A DNA stretch of 64,000 nucleotides from JAVJSD01 sp040219575 (GTDB taxonomy: Bacteria > Planctomycetota > Planctomycetia > Pirellulales > Pirellulaceae), in contig JAVJSD010000071.1 of the NCBI GenBank assembly GCA_040219575.1, forward strand, positions 1 through 64,000. Direction: 5' to 3'. The translations under genes were made by a program, and so were the position numbers. This document shows positions 8,201 to 16,105 of the stretch, piece by piece. The notes under the pieces were generated by a model that was not told the origin of the DNA, made no database searches, and saw only the letters and a program-made list of their open reading frames with translations. Positions within the stretch are counted from its first letter, which is position 1, and each line of letters begins with the position of its first letter.

Positions 8201-9003
8201 ACGGGCGTGGGAGCGGCGTCCGTGTCGCCATCCGTATCGCCATTCACGTCGCTGCCGTCGGCTGCATCGTCGTCGCCGTCCGTCGTCCGCGGATCGAGGG
8301 GCGCCGGAACGACGCGACCGTCGTCTCCATACGCAATGTCGGTGTCGGCGGGTGAGGAGAACAGGAAGTACAGACCTCCCGCGCAAAGCAACAGGCCAAG
8401 CACCCCCGCCATGGCGCCCGCGATCATGACGGGCAGCAGCCAGGGCGCCTTCTTCCGCGCCCCGTGCGACCGATGCAGCATGCCGGGAGTCGTCGTGTAC
8501 ACTTCCCCGGGCTTGGGCTCTACGGGGGGCGAAACCGGAACGCCGACCGGCGCGACAGGTTCGTACGCCGGCGTCGCCTGCACGGCGGCGACCGGAAGCG
8601 GTGCGGGCGACGCCATGGGAAGCGGCGCCGGCGTGCCGACCGGCGGCGGAGGAGGTGAACCGCCGGCGGTGATGGGAGGCATCGGCGTGCCGATCGGCAG
8701 CGCCTTGGGGAGCGAGCATTCCTCGATCTTGCGACGCAGCTTCTTGTCGTACTCGCTGCGCTTCTCGGGGGTCAGCAACACACCCTTGGCGGCCGAGACC
8801 TCGTTAAGCAATCGCTGCGAGTGCGCCGCATTCTTGCCCGATTGAAAATTCCGCAGGTGCACCATCCGTTGATCGGCGGCCGACTCGATCACGTCGGCGT
8901 CCGATTCGAACTGCTTCACACCGAGCAGACGGTAGTGGTCGGGCGGTTGCTCTTCGGGCGGGATGGCCAGCCACTTGTAATATGCGTCAAAGGGCTCCGA
9001 CAT
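5254..9003 (-). CDS. J-like domain / membrane / WD40 repeat protein
   Basis: 1249 residues. Start chosen at ATG 9003 (AGAGGTG just upstream) rather than the GTG two codons earlier. Layout: residues 3-95 are a planctomycete J-like domain (WLAIPPEEQPPDHYRLLGV...KKLRRKIEE) without the HPD motif of true DnaJ; a Pro-rich linker; one membrane segment at about 190-212; an acidic linker with about ten PMPVDP/PAPVDP repeats (about 255-330); a helical region; and from about 670 to the end a WD40 propeller with repeated 'FSPDGK.LA' blades, ending 'VNAVDFSSDGKSLATGSRDNTVKIW'. Probably a membrane-anchored scaffold with the propeller outside; ligand unknown. The next gene upstream encodes a second protein with the same J-like start. 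Confidence 0.85.
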   Translation of the reverse strand: MSEPFDAYYKWLAIPPEEQPPDHYRLLGVKQFESDADVIESAADQRMVHLRNFQSGKNAAHSQRLLNEVSAAKGVLLTPEKRSEYDKKLRRKIEECSLPKALPIGTPMPPITAGGSPPPPPVGTPAPLPMASPAPLPVAAVQATPAYEPVAPVGVPVSPPVEPKPGEVYTTTPGMLHRSHGARKKAPWLLPVMIAGAMAGVLGLLLCAGGLYFLFSSPADTDIAYGDDGRVVPAPLDPRTTDGDDDAADGSDVNGDTDGDTDAAPTPVDPMPVDPAPVDPAPVDPMPVDPAPVDPMPVDPMPVDPMPPPVEPMPVDPMPVDPMPVEPPKAVKAEFPPKAELDAAEAKVSEVMKLATITENSARVAKADEMLQLAKDPASPLSERFALLRKASQLAEDAGDSAVVLRAVGEMEKVFEFDADRSRAVLLAGTAKNVTPETLEPLMIDSGRFLDDLVHNERLDVALMLMEELHRTIPTKGVAGRNLRKPLNDRLKEIKDLHKVWQVAENARLALETNPDDPLKNLVYGRYLSLTKGEFDAGVKHLSKTEDEALKSAADIDLAASQSQVTADMLAAADAWYSVAEKDEADAAFYARAHHWYELVKDDVGSLDKIRVTERLGAIAKVDAAQQLLAGIAERTDVEDDAPTRVVAKKVASLPGAASGDVAIAFLPDSKSLAAGYSDGSLRLWNLENRQATWTKPGHSGRINDVTVSKDGEIVTVGSDKLAVLWDDQGTKYPLAPGGRYDFQLARFAPNGVLLLARYGDVSFMDAGKRKGLGAFQTNSQRFEDVSFSADGKTMALRTFNKVVLSSLSGQVLPPVDLAQDSAQDVVFSPDGQLLAIAPSNGKIVLYDSTDRKSRSLESYTSVRHLEFSPDGKTLAAGWSNSVQLIDVKTGQPWNTLDATHYLHTMRFSPDGKLLATGSSDGSINLWEVSRERILSPPPTKADLAGSDEEGAQWQLRGTLDFGHDVDDVKFSPDGGRLAVTDGNQVRIYDADHGAPLGSLSGHQSNVQHIAWAPDGKRLATASSDRSVRIWDAASWSELSQIHGSRSVKAIGFSADGKQILIARDDGAQLHAVPGGDSSIPIDLGTISSIYDSVAAADGAGYVLVVRKVTSPSRPMIFAFDSTTPKTTLTSESYALAMSNGGTHVLAYSSSTSLDIYTGEFKTPQATIRTSGSQRGAAFHPGKKMLALGGYDRNVTLWSAETGKLILALTGHTDAVNAVDFSSDGKSLATGSRDNTVKIWSPAKSASSE

Positions 9004-9248
9004 GCGCACCTCTATCTCACGCGATCGAGATTCGGCGTCCCGGTTGGATGACCACGACCGAAAGACGCCGGCCTCGCAAGGTTCGAACGAACGATTGCAA
9101 CACGAACCGGCAACCGGGAATGCCCCTCTGCCGGCGGGGAATACTTGCCTCGAAGGCTGGTTTCTCCATCTTCGGATATGCGGGCGAGTTTTTCAATACA
9201 ATGGCGCCGCGGTGCAACGTGCGGCGGCGCGTGGCATTTGTTTTTCGC

Positions 9249-10109
9249 TCAAATCCGCGAATTCTCGGCGAGAATCGTGTAACAAGAACGCAAGCTTCCT
9301 GTCTTTCGCCTGGGCATAGACGCAGCCGCGCCGCGAGACGTTCCGTTGGATTTGCGCCCTGGTGTTCTCGGTGAGTCGAGGGAATCGGCGGTCTGGTCGA
9401 TCAACGGCGATTGCTTGGTCAAGGAATCTACATCGCCTGACCGCGCCGCCGCTCGCGGTTGGGGGTTGGGCGCGCCGCCATCGGCGTACAGGACGATCGC
9501 CGCGATCACGATGAAGAAGATGATCAAGGCGAACACCAGCAAGATGCTGGCGACGATAATCGCCGGGATCAGCCAGGCCTTCCTCCGCGGAGGGTAAGTC
9601 GTCCAAGGCGGGTTCGCCGGACCATAGTAGCCGGCCGCGTAATCACCGGGAGCGGGAGGCGGCAGGACGGGATCGAGCGGATCGAGGTGGGAAAGATCGT
9701 CGATCGGATCGAGCGCCGTCACCGGCTGCCCCAGCGGGGATGGCGCATCGTGTCGTGGCGGAGGCGCCACGGCCTGTTCCCGGGCCAGGATCTCGTGTGG
9801 AACATTCGCCGGCGAAGACGATTGCCCTCCCGGCGATTGTTTCAGTTGCTGGTTGTACATCGCCCGACGACGCTCATCGAGCAGGCAGGCGCGGGCGACG
9901 GCGACCTCGTTGAGCAGTTTCTGCGACAGGTCGGCGTACTTGCCGGTCTGCAGCGTGCGCAGATGGGCCATCCGTTGATCGGCGGCCGCCTCGATCACAT
10001 CGACATCGTCCTCAAAGATGCGGATCGCCAGCAAGCGATAGAAATGCGGTGGCTGCTCTTCGGGCGGAATCCCCAGCCACTTGTGATACGGGTCGAACTG
10101 GCCTTGCAT
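9249..10109 (-). CDS. J-like domain membrane protein
   Basis: 286 residues from ATG 10109, chosen because the J-like domain begins immediately (FDPYHKWLGIPPEEQPPHFYRLLA). Residues 1-90 align by eye with the N-terminus of the neighbouring 1249-residue WD40 protein, including 'EAAADQRMAHLRTLQTGK' and 'LLNEVAVARACLLDERRRAMYNQQL'. A Pro-rich linker follows, then one or two membrane segments at about 180-215. There is no WD40 part; it ends in a Ser/Arg-rich tail. The two genes are probably paralogues that share the cytoplasmic module. Function unknown. Confidence 0.75.
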   Translation of the reverse strand: MQGQFDPYHKWLGIPPEEQPPHFYRLLAIRIFEDDVDVIEAAADQRMAHLRTLQTGKYADLSQKLLNEVAVARACLLDERRRAMYNQQLKQSPGGQSSSPANVPHEILAREQAVAPPPRHDAPSPLGQPVTALDPIDDLSHLDPLDPVLPPPAPGDYAAGYYGPANPPWTTYPPRRKAWLIPAIIVASILLVFALIIFFIVIAAIVLYADGGAPNPQPRAAARSGDVDSLTKQSPLIDQTADSLDSPRTPGRKSNGTSRGAAASMPRRKTGSLRSCYTILAENSRI

Positions 10110-10311
10110 CTCGGTTCCACAATGCGGTGGCGGCGACAGGCACGACGGTCTGGTTCCCCGTGACCCCAGCATGACCCGTCAGAGCGCGAGCCTGCCGTCG
10201 CTCGGTCCCAAGGCTACCGTTGTACCATGAGCCGAGGCGGCCAGCGAGCCGAAACGGCGTACGGGCGGATTTCCGCTTTCGGACTGCCGCATTGGACGAT
10301 GTCCGCCAGGC

Positions 10312-10352
10312 AAGAAACGAACACGCCGCCCGAGAATTGCTCGGACGGCGTG
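10312..10352 (-). terminator. Rho-independent terminator after the M56 gene
   Basis: Minus-strand hairpin CACGCCGTCCGAG-CAATT-CTCGGGCGGCGTG (one mismatched pair), followed by the T-rich TTCGTTTCTT. It lies 40 bases after the stop of the M56 gene. Confidence 0.7.
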
Positions 10353-10391
10353 TTAAGTTTTCGGCGTTTGACGCGTCACCGCGCTTGCGGA

Positions 10392-12254
10392 CTATTCTTC
10401 TCGCCGGGGCGCATCGCCTTCGCGACGGGGCGCATCGCCTTCGCGACGCGGTGCGTCTCCATCGGGGCGAACTTCGCCCTCGCGACGCGGCGCGTCTCCA
10501 TCACGACGCACCTCGCCTTCACGCGGGCGGTCTCCTTCACGGGGACGATTGAAGAACGGGGAGCCCTCGCCCTCACGCGGACGGTCGCCTTCGCGGGGAC
10601 GCTCGAAGATGCGTGGGCGGTCGCCTTCACGGGGTCGGTCGCCCTCACGGGGGCGGTCGAAGAGACGGGGACGATCGCCGCCCGGCGTGGGCCGTTCCCG
10701 TAGTTCACGAACCTCGCGGCGCAGCGCTTCGACCTCGCCTCGCAATTCACTCAGGATCCGCAGCAATTGGGTTTCGCGCGGCGAGAGCGGTCCGGCGATT
10801 CGGAAGGCGTCGCCCTCGCGGCGCGGCGCATCTCCATCACGGCGAACCTCGCCTTCGCGACGTGGGGCGTCGCCATCGCGACGAACCTCTCCTTCACGAC
10901 GTGGCGCGTCGCCGTCGCGTCGAACTTCTCCTTCGCGTCGCGGCGGGTCGCCATCGCGACGGACTTCGCCTTCGCGGCGGGGAGCATCGCCATCGCGGCG
11001 AACTTCTCCCTCACGTCGCGGCGCATCGCCGTCGCGGCGAACCTCTCCCTCGCGTCGCGGCGCGTCGCCATCCCGGCGAACTTCTCCCTCGCGGCGGGGT
11101 GCATCGCCGTCTCGGCGTGCTTCGCCTTCACGCGGTGCGTCGCCTTCCCGGCGTTCGACCCGGGCGTCGTCGTCCTTGTCGGCCAAGGCCTCGTCGCCCA
11201 CCAGCAGACTGCCGGCGGCCAGCCAGATGACGGCCGGCAAGGCGATCGCCGCCAGGCCGACGGGCCACAGGCTGGCGGCCTCCTTGCGGGGCGCCAATCC
11301 CAGTACATTGCGGACACGATTCAACAACTTCATTCTTGGTCCTCCGATTGCGGCGGCCAACGCAGGGCCGGGCGCGGATCCGCGCCGGCGGGCCACCAGT
11401 TCCAGGGCGCCGGCGTAGGCCGCACGCCTTCCCGTTGCCAACACAGCCAACTCGTCGCAGCACATCTCGCGCTCGTCGCGCACCCGGGCCGACAGCCACC
11501 ACACGGCCGGATGATAAAACAGCAGCGTTTCGAGCACGCGTTGCATCAAATTCACCCACAAGTCGCAGCGACGAATGTGCGCCAACTCGTGCGCCGCCAC
11601 CGCTTCCAGCACGTCGACCGGCAACTCCGCCAGCCAGGCCGCCGGCAAGAGCACGATCGGCCGCCAGAAGCCGACCGCCATCGCTTGCCGAACCCGATCG
11701 CTTTGAAACACTCCCGCGCAGTGCAGTCCGAACCGCCGTCGCAAGGCGGGCAACCGCTGCTGCAACGGCCCATCGACCGCGCGGCGGCCCAGTTTCAGCC
11801 ACTCCACGGCCGCGTAACTCAACAGCAGGCGAACGCTCAGCAGCAAAACGCCCCCGATCCATGTGAACAACACCAACGGCTGGATTCGCTCAAGCGCCGT
11901 GCGGGGCGCGGCGACCGCCAGCGGCGGCGAGGATTCGATGGCGTCGGCCGACGCCGCCGCGAAATTGTCATCGGTCGCGCGCCGCGACTCGGTCGCCGCG
12001 GCGGAAGCATTCATCGCCGTCGCGTCGGCCGACGTATCGACCGTCACCAGAAAGAATGTCGCGATCGGCAGCACGGCCAGCAACGTCAGTCCGCCCAGCG
12101 ACAGCAGGTAACGCGTCTGGGCGCGACGCGGGCGCAAGACGCGCATTAAGAGCTCGAACATGGCGGCGACGACCACGCCTTGCCACACGAAGTGCAGCAA
12201 CACGAGCAGGACGCGCTCGGCCCACGGCTGCGACAACAGTTCCCATGGCGACAT
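10392..12254 (-). CDS. M56 (BlaR1/MecR1-like) membrane metallopeptidase with Arg/Glu-rich repeats
   Basis: 620 residues. The N-terminal half is a multi-pass BlaR1/MecR1-type peptidase (M56): membrane segments at about 12-32, 45-65 and 110-130, and the zinc motif HELAHIRRCDLW at about 206. One further membrane segment (about 325-345) leads to an exported region. In BlaR1 that region is a penicillin-binding sensor; here it is about nine 13-residue repeats 'DAPRREGEVRRDG', a short coiled coil (LLRILSELRGEVEALRREVRELRERP) and more RPREGD repeats. The start is ATG 12254, overlapping the blaI stop as TGATG with GAGGAGAG upstream, so the two genes are translationally coupled. By analogy it should cleave or inactivate its BlaI partner; the signal is unknown. 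Confidence 0.88.
   Translation of the reverse strand: MSPWELLSQPWAERVLLVLLHFVWQGVVVAAMFELLMRVLRPRRAQTRYLLSLGGLTLLAVLPIATFFLVTVDTSADATAMNASAAATESRRATDDNFAAASADAIESSPPLAVAAPRTALERIQPLVLFTWIGGVLLLSVRLLLSYAAVEWLKLGRRAVDGPLQQRLPALRRRFGLHCAGVFQSDRVRQAMAVGFWRPIVLLPAAWLAELPVDVLEAVAAHELAHIRRCDLWVNLMQRVLETLLFYHPAVWWLSARVRDEREMCCDELAVLATGRRAAYAGALELVARRRGSAPGPALAAAIGGPRMKLLNRVRNVLGLAPRKEAASLWPVGLAAIALPAVIWLAAGSLLVGDEALADKDDDARVERREGDAPREGEARRDGDAPRREGEVRRDGDAPRREGEVRRDGDAPRREGEVRRDGDAPRREGEVRRDGDPPRREGEVRRDGDAPRREGEVRRDGDAPRREGEVRRDGDAPRREGDAFRIAGPLSPRETQLLRILSELRGEVEALRREVRELRERPTPGGDRPRLFDRPREGDRPREGDRPRIFERPREGDRPREGEGSPFFNRPREGDRPREGEVRRDGDAPRREGEVRPDGDAPRREGDAPRREGDAPRREE
10804..11145. repeat. 39-bp tandem coding repeat (about nine units)
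   Basis: Within the M56 gene; encodes the repeated DAPRREGEVRRDG. Synonymous positions differ between units (for example TCGCGACG, TCACGACG, TCGCGGCG), so the array is old or under protein-level selection. A second, looser array of RPREGD-type units lies at about 10392-10670. Confidence 0.8.
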
Positions 12255-12643
12255 CACGACTCTCCTCGCTGATACTCCTCGATCGTGCGACGAATCTCGT
12301 CGAGTTCGTCGACCGAGGGATTGGTCTGATCCAGAAGCTGCGCCACCAGCGCGCTGGCCGAGCCCTCGAACGCCCGGCCCAGCAAATCGCCCACCATCCG
12401 CCCCAACGTGTTTTCGCGGTCGGCGCGAGCCTTGTAGATGAACGCCCTGCCCTGCGCCTTGCGGGTCACCAGGCCCTTTTCGGTCATCACGTTGAGCAGG
12501 CTCATCACCGAGGTGTACGCCCGGCGGCGGGTCTTATTGAGCTGCTGCATCACCTCGCGAACCGACAGCGGCCCCTCGTCCCACAGGATTTTGAGGACCT
12601 CCAGTTCGCCGGGCGTGGGGTGTTCGTGTTTGGGTCGTGGCAT
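12254..12643 (-). CDS. BlaI/MecI/CopY family repressor
   Basis: 129 residues. The winged-helix DNA-binding domain occupies about 8-80 ('TPGELEVLKILWDEGPLSVREVMQQL' and 'RRRAYTSVMSLLNVMTEKGLVTRKAQGRAFIYKA'). The C-terminal dimerisation helices contain the region cleaved in BlaI. It should repress its own operon with the downstream M56 gene. A perfect 20-bp palindrome overlapping the promoter 170 bases upstream is the likely operator. In planctomycetes such pairs are numerous and most are not tied to beta-lactam resistance; no beta-lactamase gene is near. Confidence 0.92.
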   Translation of the reverse strand: MPRPKHEHPTPGELEVLKILWDEGPLSVREVMQQLNKTRRRAYTSVMSLLNVMTEKGLVTRKAQGRAFIYKARADRENTLGRMVGDLLGRAFEGSASALVAQLLDQTNPSVDELDEIRRTIEEYQRGES

Positions 12644-12696
12644 CGTCGCTTACTGTGTCGTCGAATCAGAAGTCCGGCGAGCCGCAGGGCGTAAGC

Positions 12697-12776
12697 CCGC
12701 GGTGTTTTTCCGTCCGCGGTGTTTTTTAGCCCGCGGTGGTTCTTAGCCCGCAGTGCTTTTCCGTCCGCGGTTTTCG
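12697..12776. repeat. 17-bp tandem repeat in the blaI leader (about 4.7 units)
   Basis: Units read CCGCGGTGTTTTTCCGT, CCGCGGTGTTTTTTAGC, CCGCGGTGGTTCTTAGC, CCGCAGTGCTTTTCCGT and a partial CCGCGGTTTTCG. The period is exactly 17. They lie between the predicted transcription start and the blaI start codon. Confidence 0.8.
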
Positions 12777-12811
12777 TACCGATCACCTGCACCGCCGCAG
12801 CACCGAACGAG

Positions 12812-12839
12812 ATTCTACGGATTAATCCGTAGATGTCAA
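12812..12839 (-). promoter_or_regulatory. blaI promoter with perfect palindromic operator
   Basis: On the minus strand TTGACA (12834-12839) and TAGAAT (12812-12817) are spaced by 16 bases. The 20-bp perfect palindrome TCTACGGATTAATCCGTAGA (12814-12833) fills the spacer and runs into the -10 box. A repressor bound here would block RNA polymerase, which fits autoregulation by BlaI. Confidence 0.75.
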
Positions 12840-12878
12840 CGGTTTAAACAGTAGAAAAGTGTGGCGGCCGTCGCGGCG

Positions 12879-15800
12879 TCATTCGACGGAACTGGTCCTC
12901 GCGGAGGAGGCGTCATCCGAAGGCGGCCGTTGGAGGCGCCCGCCGCGAAAGCTCGGGCCGCCCCAACTGGAAGGTCCGCGGCTGGAAGGTCCGCGGCTGA
13001 AGCCGGACGGTTTGCGCCCGTAGGAATTGCGTCCCCAGACGGGAAGGCCCGCCGAGCGGTTATACTCCCGGCCCTTGGCGAAGGCCGCTTCCGACTCTTC
13101 AAAGCGGCCCTTCATGCGCAGCACGCGGGACTGCGAAAAGTAGTTCTCCGCCATCTTGGCCCGCAGGCCGAAGACGGGCTCCGCCGACGCGGCTTCCAAT
13201 TCGGTGAGCATGGCGATGGAGTCCTCGAGCACTTGTCCCGCCTCGTCGACGTCGCCCCGTTGACGCAACAGGTCCGCCAGCTTCCCCATCGTCGAGGCCA
13301 TGTAGATCGGAAACGCGGAGACCTCGGGAAAGCGCTCGACGTTCATCCGCCGCAGTTCGACGGCCTGTCGCAGCAGGCACTCCGCTTCGTCCTTGCAGTC
13401 CTGCTGCAGCAGCACTTCGCCGAACTTGTGGTAGGTGTAGGCGTGACGCGATGCGTATTCGGGCACGCTGGGAAATTCGTCGGCGAGCTGCGCGACCAGT
13501 TCGATCGCCCGTTCGAATCGACGACGGCCCTCGTCCAGTCCCGCCTCGCCCCAGAGTTGCTCATCGCGATTGGAGAGTGTGTCGACCAGTTCGTACCGAT
13601 AGAGCGGCACGCGCGGGTATTCGGCGACCAAGCCCTCCAGGATGTCGATCGCGTTGAGCGAGACCTCGTCCACTCCGTCGGCGCCGCAGCGGGAGAGGAC
13701 CGGCGCGAGATCGCGGTAGCTGCGGGCCAACGTCAGGCGGTACTCCGGATTCATGGGATCCGATTCGATCAGCCGCTCGACCAGTTGCAGCGCCTTGCGG
13801 TGGTTGCTTTCCGCTTGGGTGATCAACCGCACGTCGTCGTCGTCGGACCACCGCCGCTGGCCCCAGATGGCGTAACCCATCAGATTGTACGAACGGACCA
13901 TCTCCAAGCTGATCTCGGACGATTCGGGGTCGAGCAGAAGCTGCTCGCGCAGGATGGCGAGCGCCTCGCGGTGCGAGCGCTGCGCCTCGTTGCGGCGGCG
14001 CATCATCTTCCGCACGATGCCCAATTCGTTGAGCACCGACGCCATGGCCAACTTGATGGAAGGCTCCTCGGGGCTTTCCTCCGCCAACCGCGCATACTGC
14101 TCCCGCGCGCGGCCGTAGGCCTTTTCCGCCTCCGGGAATTGCCCCAATCGCTGGTGGATGTCCCCCACCCGGCGATGAGCCCGGGCGGCCTCGATCTGCA
14201 GTTTGAGGTTGGTGGCGTTGGCCGCCGCGAAGCGGTCGTAGAACTCGAGCATGCTCTCCAGCAGCGCCGCGTCCTCCGGCGTGACGACCATCTGATATTC
14301 GGATTCGAGCAGTTCGTCGCCCGCTTCCTCCTCGCCGCGGTGCATATCGCTGGGCGCGATTCGTTCGAAGACCTCCTCGATCGCCTCCAGCGCCAACGCG
14401 AGGTTTTCTTGGGCCAACCGCCGTTGCCGCTGCGCCTGCCGGCGTTCGGCCCGCGCCTTGGCGGTGTTTTCGTCGGCGCGGCGTCGCTGTTCGTTCGCCT
14501 GGGCGAGACTGACTTCGGCTCGGCCCGATTGATACTCCGCCGCTTCCCGCAGGTTCGATTCCCGCATGTAACCGCCGGTGGCGACCGTGCAAGCGAGCAC
14601 CAACAGCAGGGCGGCGGCCGCGGTGGGAATGGCGACGGCCGGGTTGCGGTGGCACCACCGCCAGAAACGCTCCAGCGGCCCCACCCGCCGAGCCCGAATC
14701 GGTCGATCGTCGAGGAATCGCTCGAGGTCGTCGGCCAGCTCCTGAGCGGACGGATAGCGATGGTTGGGATCGCGGGAAATGGCCTTCAGCAGAATCGTCT
14801 CCAGGTCGCGGGGAATCGAACCGCGCAGTTTGCGCGGCCGAATCGGCTCCTGCCGCATCACCTGATCGATCAAGCCCGCCCGGCCGGTGGCGTCGAACGC
14901 CGGGCGGAGCGTGGCCAACTCGTACAGCGTCATGCCGAGGCCGTACACGTCGCTCCGCGCGTCGGCCGCTCCGCTGAACTGCTCCGGCGCCATGTACCGC
15001 AGCGTGCCCACCACGTCGCCCGTCTCCGTGAGCGAATCGGTGTGCATCAACTTGGCGAGGCCGAAATCGGTGATCCAGACCGTGCCGCGTTGATCGACGA
15101 TCAAGTTGCCCGGCTTGACGTCGCGGTGCAACGTCCCCTGACGGTGCGCGTAATGCAGGGCCTGGGCCGCCTCGAGGCCGATGCGGGCGACGCTTCGCCA
15201 GTAGTGACGTGGGGAGCTGTGTTGTCGTTGCGCCCCCGCGGTCGCCGACGACTGCTCATCGGCGCTCGCGCGCACCGCATCCTGCTTTGCGCAATCCCGC
15301 GGCGTTGCATCCGACGACGAAGCGCCGCGGTCGTCCTGCAATGGCCGGTGAAGTGGACCGCTTTGCTGAGTCGAGGCCGAGACCAGCGTCTCCGTCTCGG
15401 AACTCCGCCGCCGCGGCGGCGATTTGCGCTGGCGTTCGCCCAATAGCACGCGGGCGACTTCACTGGCCGCGGGACGATGGGCGCGGTCTTGATCGGTTTC
15501 CGCCGGCGCGAGCGACGTTTCGTCTCCCGCGGAGTTCTCCCGTCGGGCGATTTCCGTGATCACCCGATCGAGCCCTTCCCCCTCGATCAACTGCATCACG
15601 TAGTAGTGAATGCCGTCCTGATGGCCGACCCCGTACACCGGCACGATGTTGTTGTGATGCAGGGCCGCCGCGGCCTGCGATTCGCGGGCGAAACGCTTGG
15701 CCTGTTTCGAGCCCGCCACCGCGCCGGCGCGGAGCACTTTTACAGCCACCACTCGGTCGAGCGACGTCTGCCGCGCTCGATAGACGACGCCCATCCCCCC

Positions 15801-16085
15801 GTATCCGATTTCCTCGAGCAGCTCGTAGTCGCCCAGTCGCGTGCGGGCCAGCGCGGGATGCGGAGGCGCGTCGGCGTTCGCATTTCCCGCCGCCGAAGAC
15901 TTTCGGCCGACTTTGAACCGCTCCAGCGCCAGCGCGGCCGGCAAGACGCTGCGGATCTCCTCCGCCCAACGAGGGTGCCTGCCGGCGAACTCCGAGATGG
16001 AGACGCGCTCCCCCCGCCGACGCTGCGCGAGGAATTCGGAGACCAGGTCGTCGATGGCCACGTCGTCGAGTCGGGCGTCGGGCAT
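12879..16085 (-). CDS. Serine/threonine protein kinase with TPR repeats
   Basis: 1068 residues. The N-terminus (1-80) resembles the helical leader common in planctomycete kinases. Kinase domain about 85-430: Gly loop GYGGMGVVYRA (94-104), AVKVLRAG with the ATP Lys at 116, catalytic loop HRDVKPGN (320-327), DFGLAKL (340-346), and 'DVYGLGMTLYELATLRPAF'. A low-complexity insert of about 100 residues (185-290) separates the hinge region from the catalytic loop. One membrane segment lies at about 490-512, followed by a coiled coil rich in Arg/Gln/Ala and TPR-like helices to the end. It is 20 bases downstream of an ECF sigma factor, the usual planctomycete sigma/kinase pairing, so it may phosphorylate and activate that sigma factor (inference). 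Confidence 0.93.
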   Translation of the reverse strand: MPDARLDDVAIDDLVSEFLAQRRRGERVSISEFAGRHPRWAEEIRSVLPAALALERFKVGRKSSAAGNANADAPPHPALARTRLGDYELLEEIGYGGMGVVYRARQTSLDRVVAVKVLRAGAVAGSKQAKRFARESQAAAALHHNNIVPVYGVGHQDGIHYYVMQLIEGEGLDRVITEIARRENSAGDETSLAPAETDQDRAHRPAASEVARVLLGERQRKSPPRRRSSETETLVSASTQQSGPLHRPLQDDRGASSSDATPRDCAKQDAVRASADEQSSATAGAQRQHSSPRHYWRSVARIGLEAAQALHYAHRQGTLHRDVKPGNLIVDQRGTVWITDFGLAKLMHTDSLTETGDVVGTLRYMAPEQFSGAADARSDVYGLGMTLYELATLRPAFDATGRAGLIDQVMRQEPIRPRKLRGSIPRDLETILLKAISRDPNHRYPSAQELADDLERFLDDRPIRARRVGPLERFWRWCHRNPAVAIPTAAAALLLVLACTVATGGYMRESNLREAAEYQSGRAEVSLAQANEQRRRADENTAKARAERRQAQRQRRLAQENLALALEAIEEVFERIAPSDMHRGEEEAGDELLESEYQMVVTPEDAALLESMLEFYDRFAAANATNLKLQIEAARAHRRVGDIHQRLGQFPEAEKAYGRAREQYARLAEESPEEPSIKLAMASVLNELGIVRKMMRRRNEAQRSHREALAILREQLLLDPESSEISLEMVRSYNLMGYAIWGQRRWSDDDDVRLITQAESNHRKALQLVERLIESDPMNPEYRLTLARSYRDLAPVLSRCGADGVDEVSLNAIDILEGLVAEYPRVPLYRYELVDTLSNRDEQLWGEAGLDEGRRRFERAIELVAQLADEFPSVPEYASRHAYTYHKFGEVLLQQDCKDEAECLLRQAVELRRMNVERFPEVSAFPIYMASTMGKLADLLRQRGDVDEAGQVLEDSIAMLTELEAASAEPVFGLRAKMAENYFSQSRVLRMKGRFEESEAAFAKGREYNRSAGLPVWGRNSYGRKPSGFSRGPSSRGPSSWGGPSFRGGRLQRPPSDDASSARTSSVE

Positions 16086-16105
16086 CTGCGGTTTCCTCAG
16101 TTCGA

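Noticed and set aside
10804..11145. Regular repeats that might suggest a CRISPR array
   Set aside because: They are in frame, encode a 13-residue peptide repeat, have no unique spacers, and no cas genes are present.
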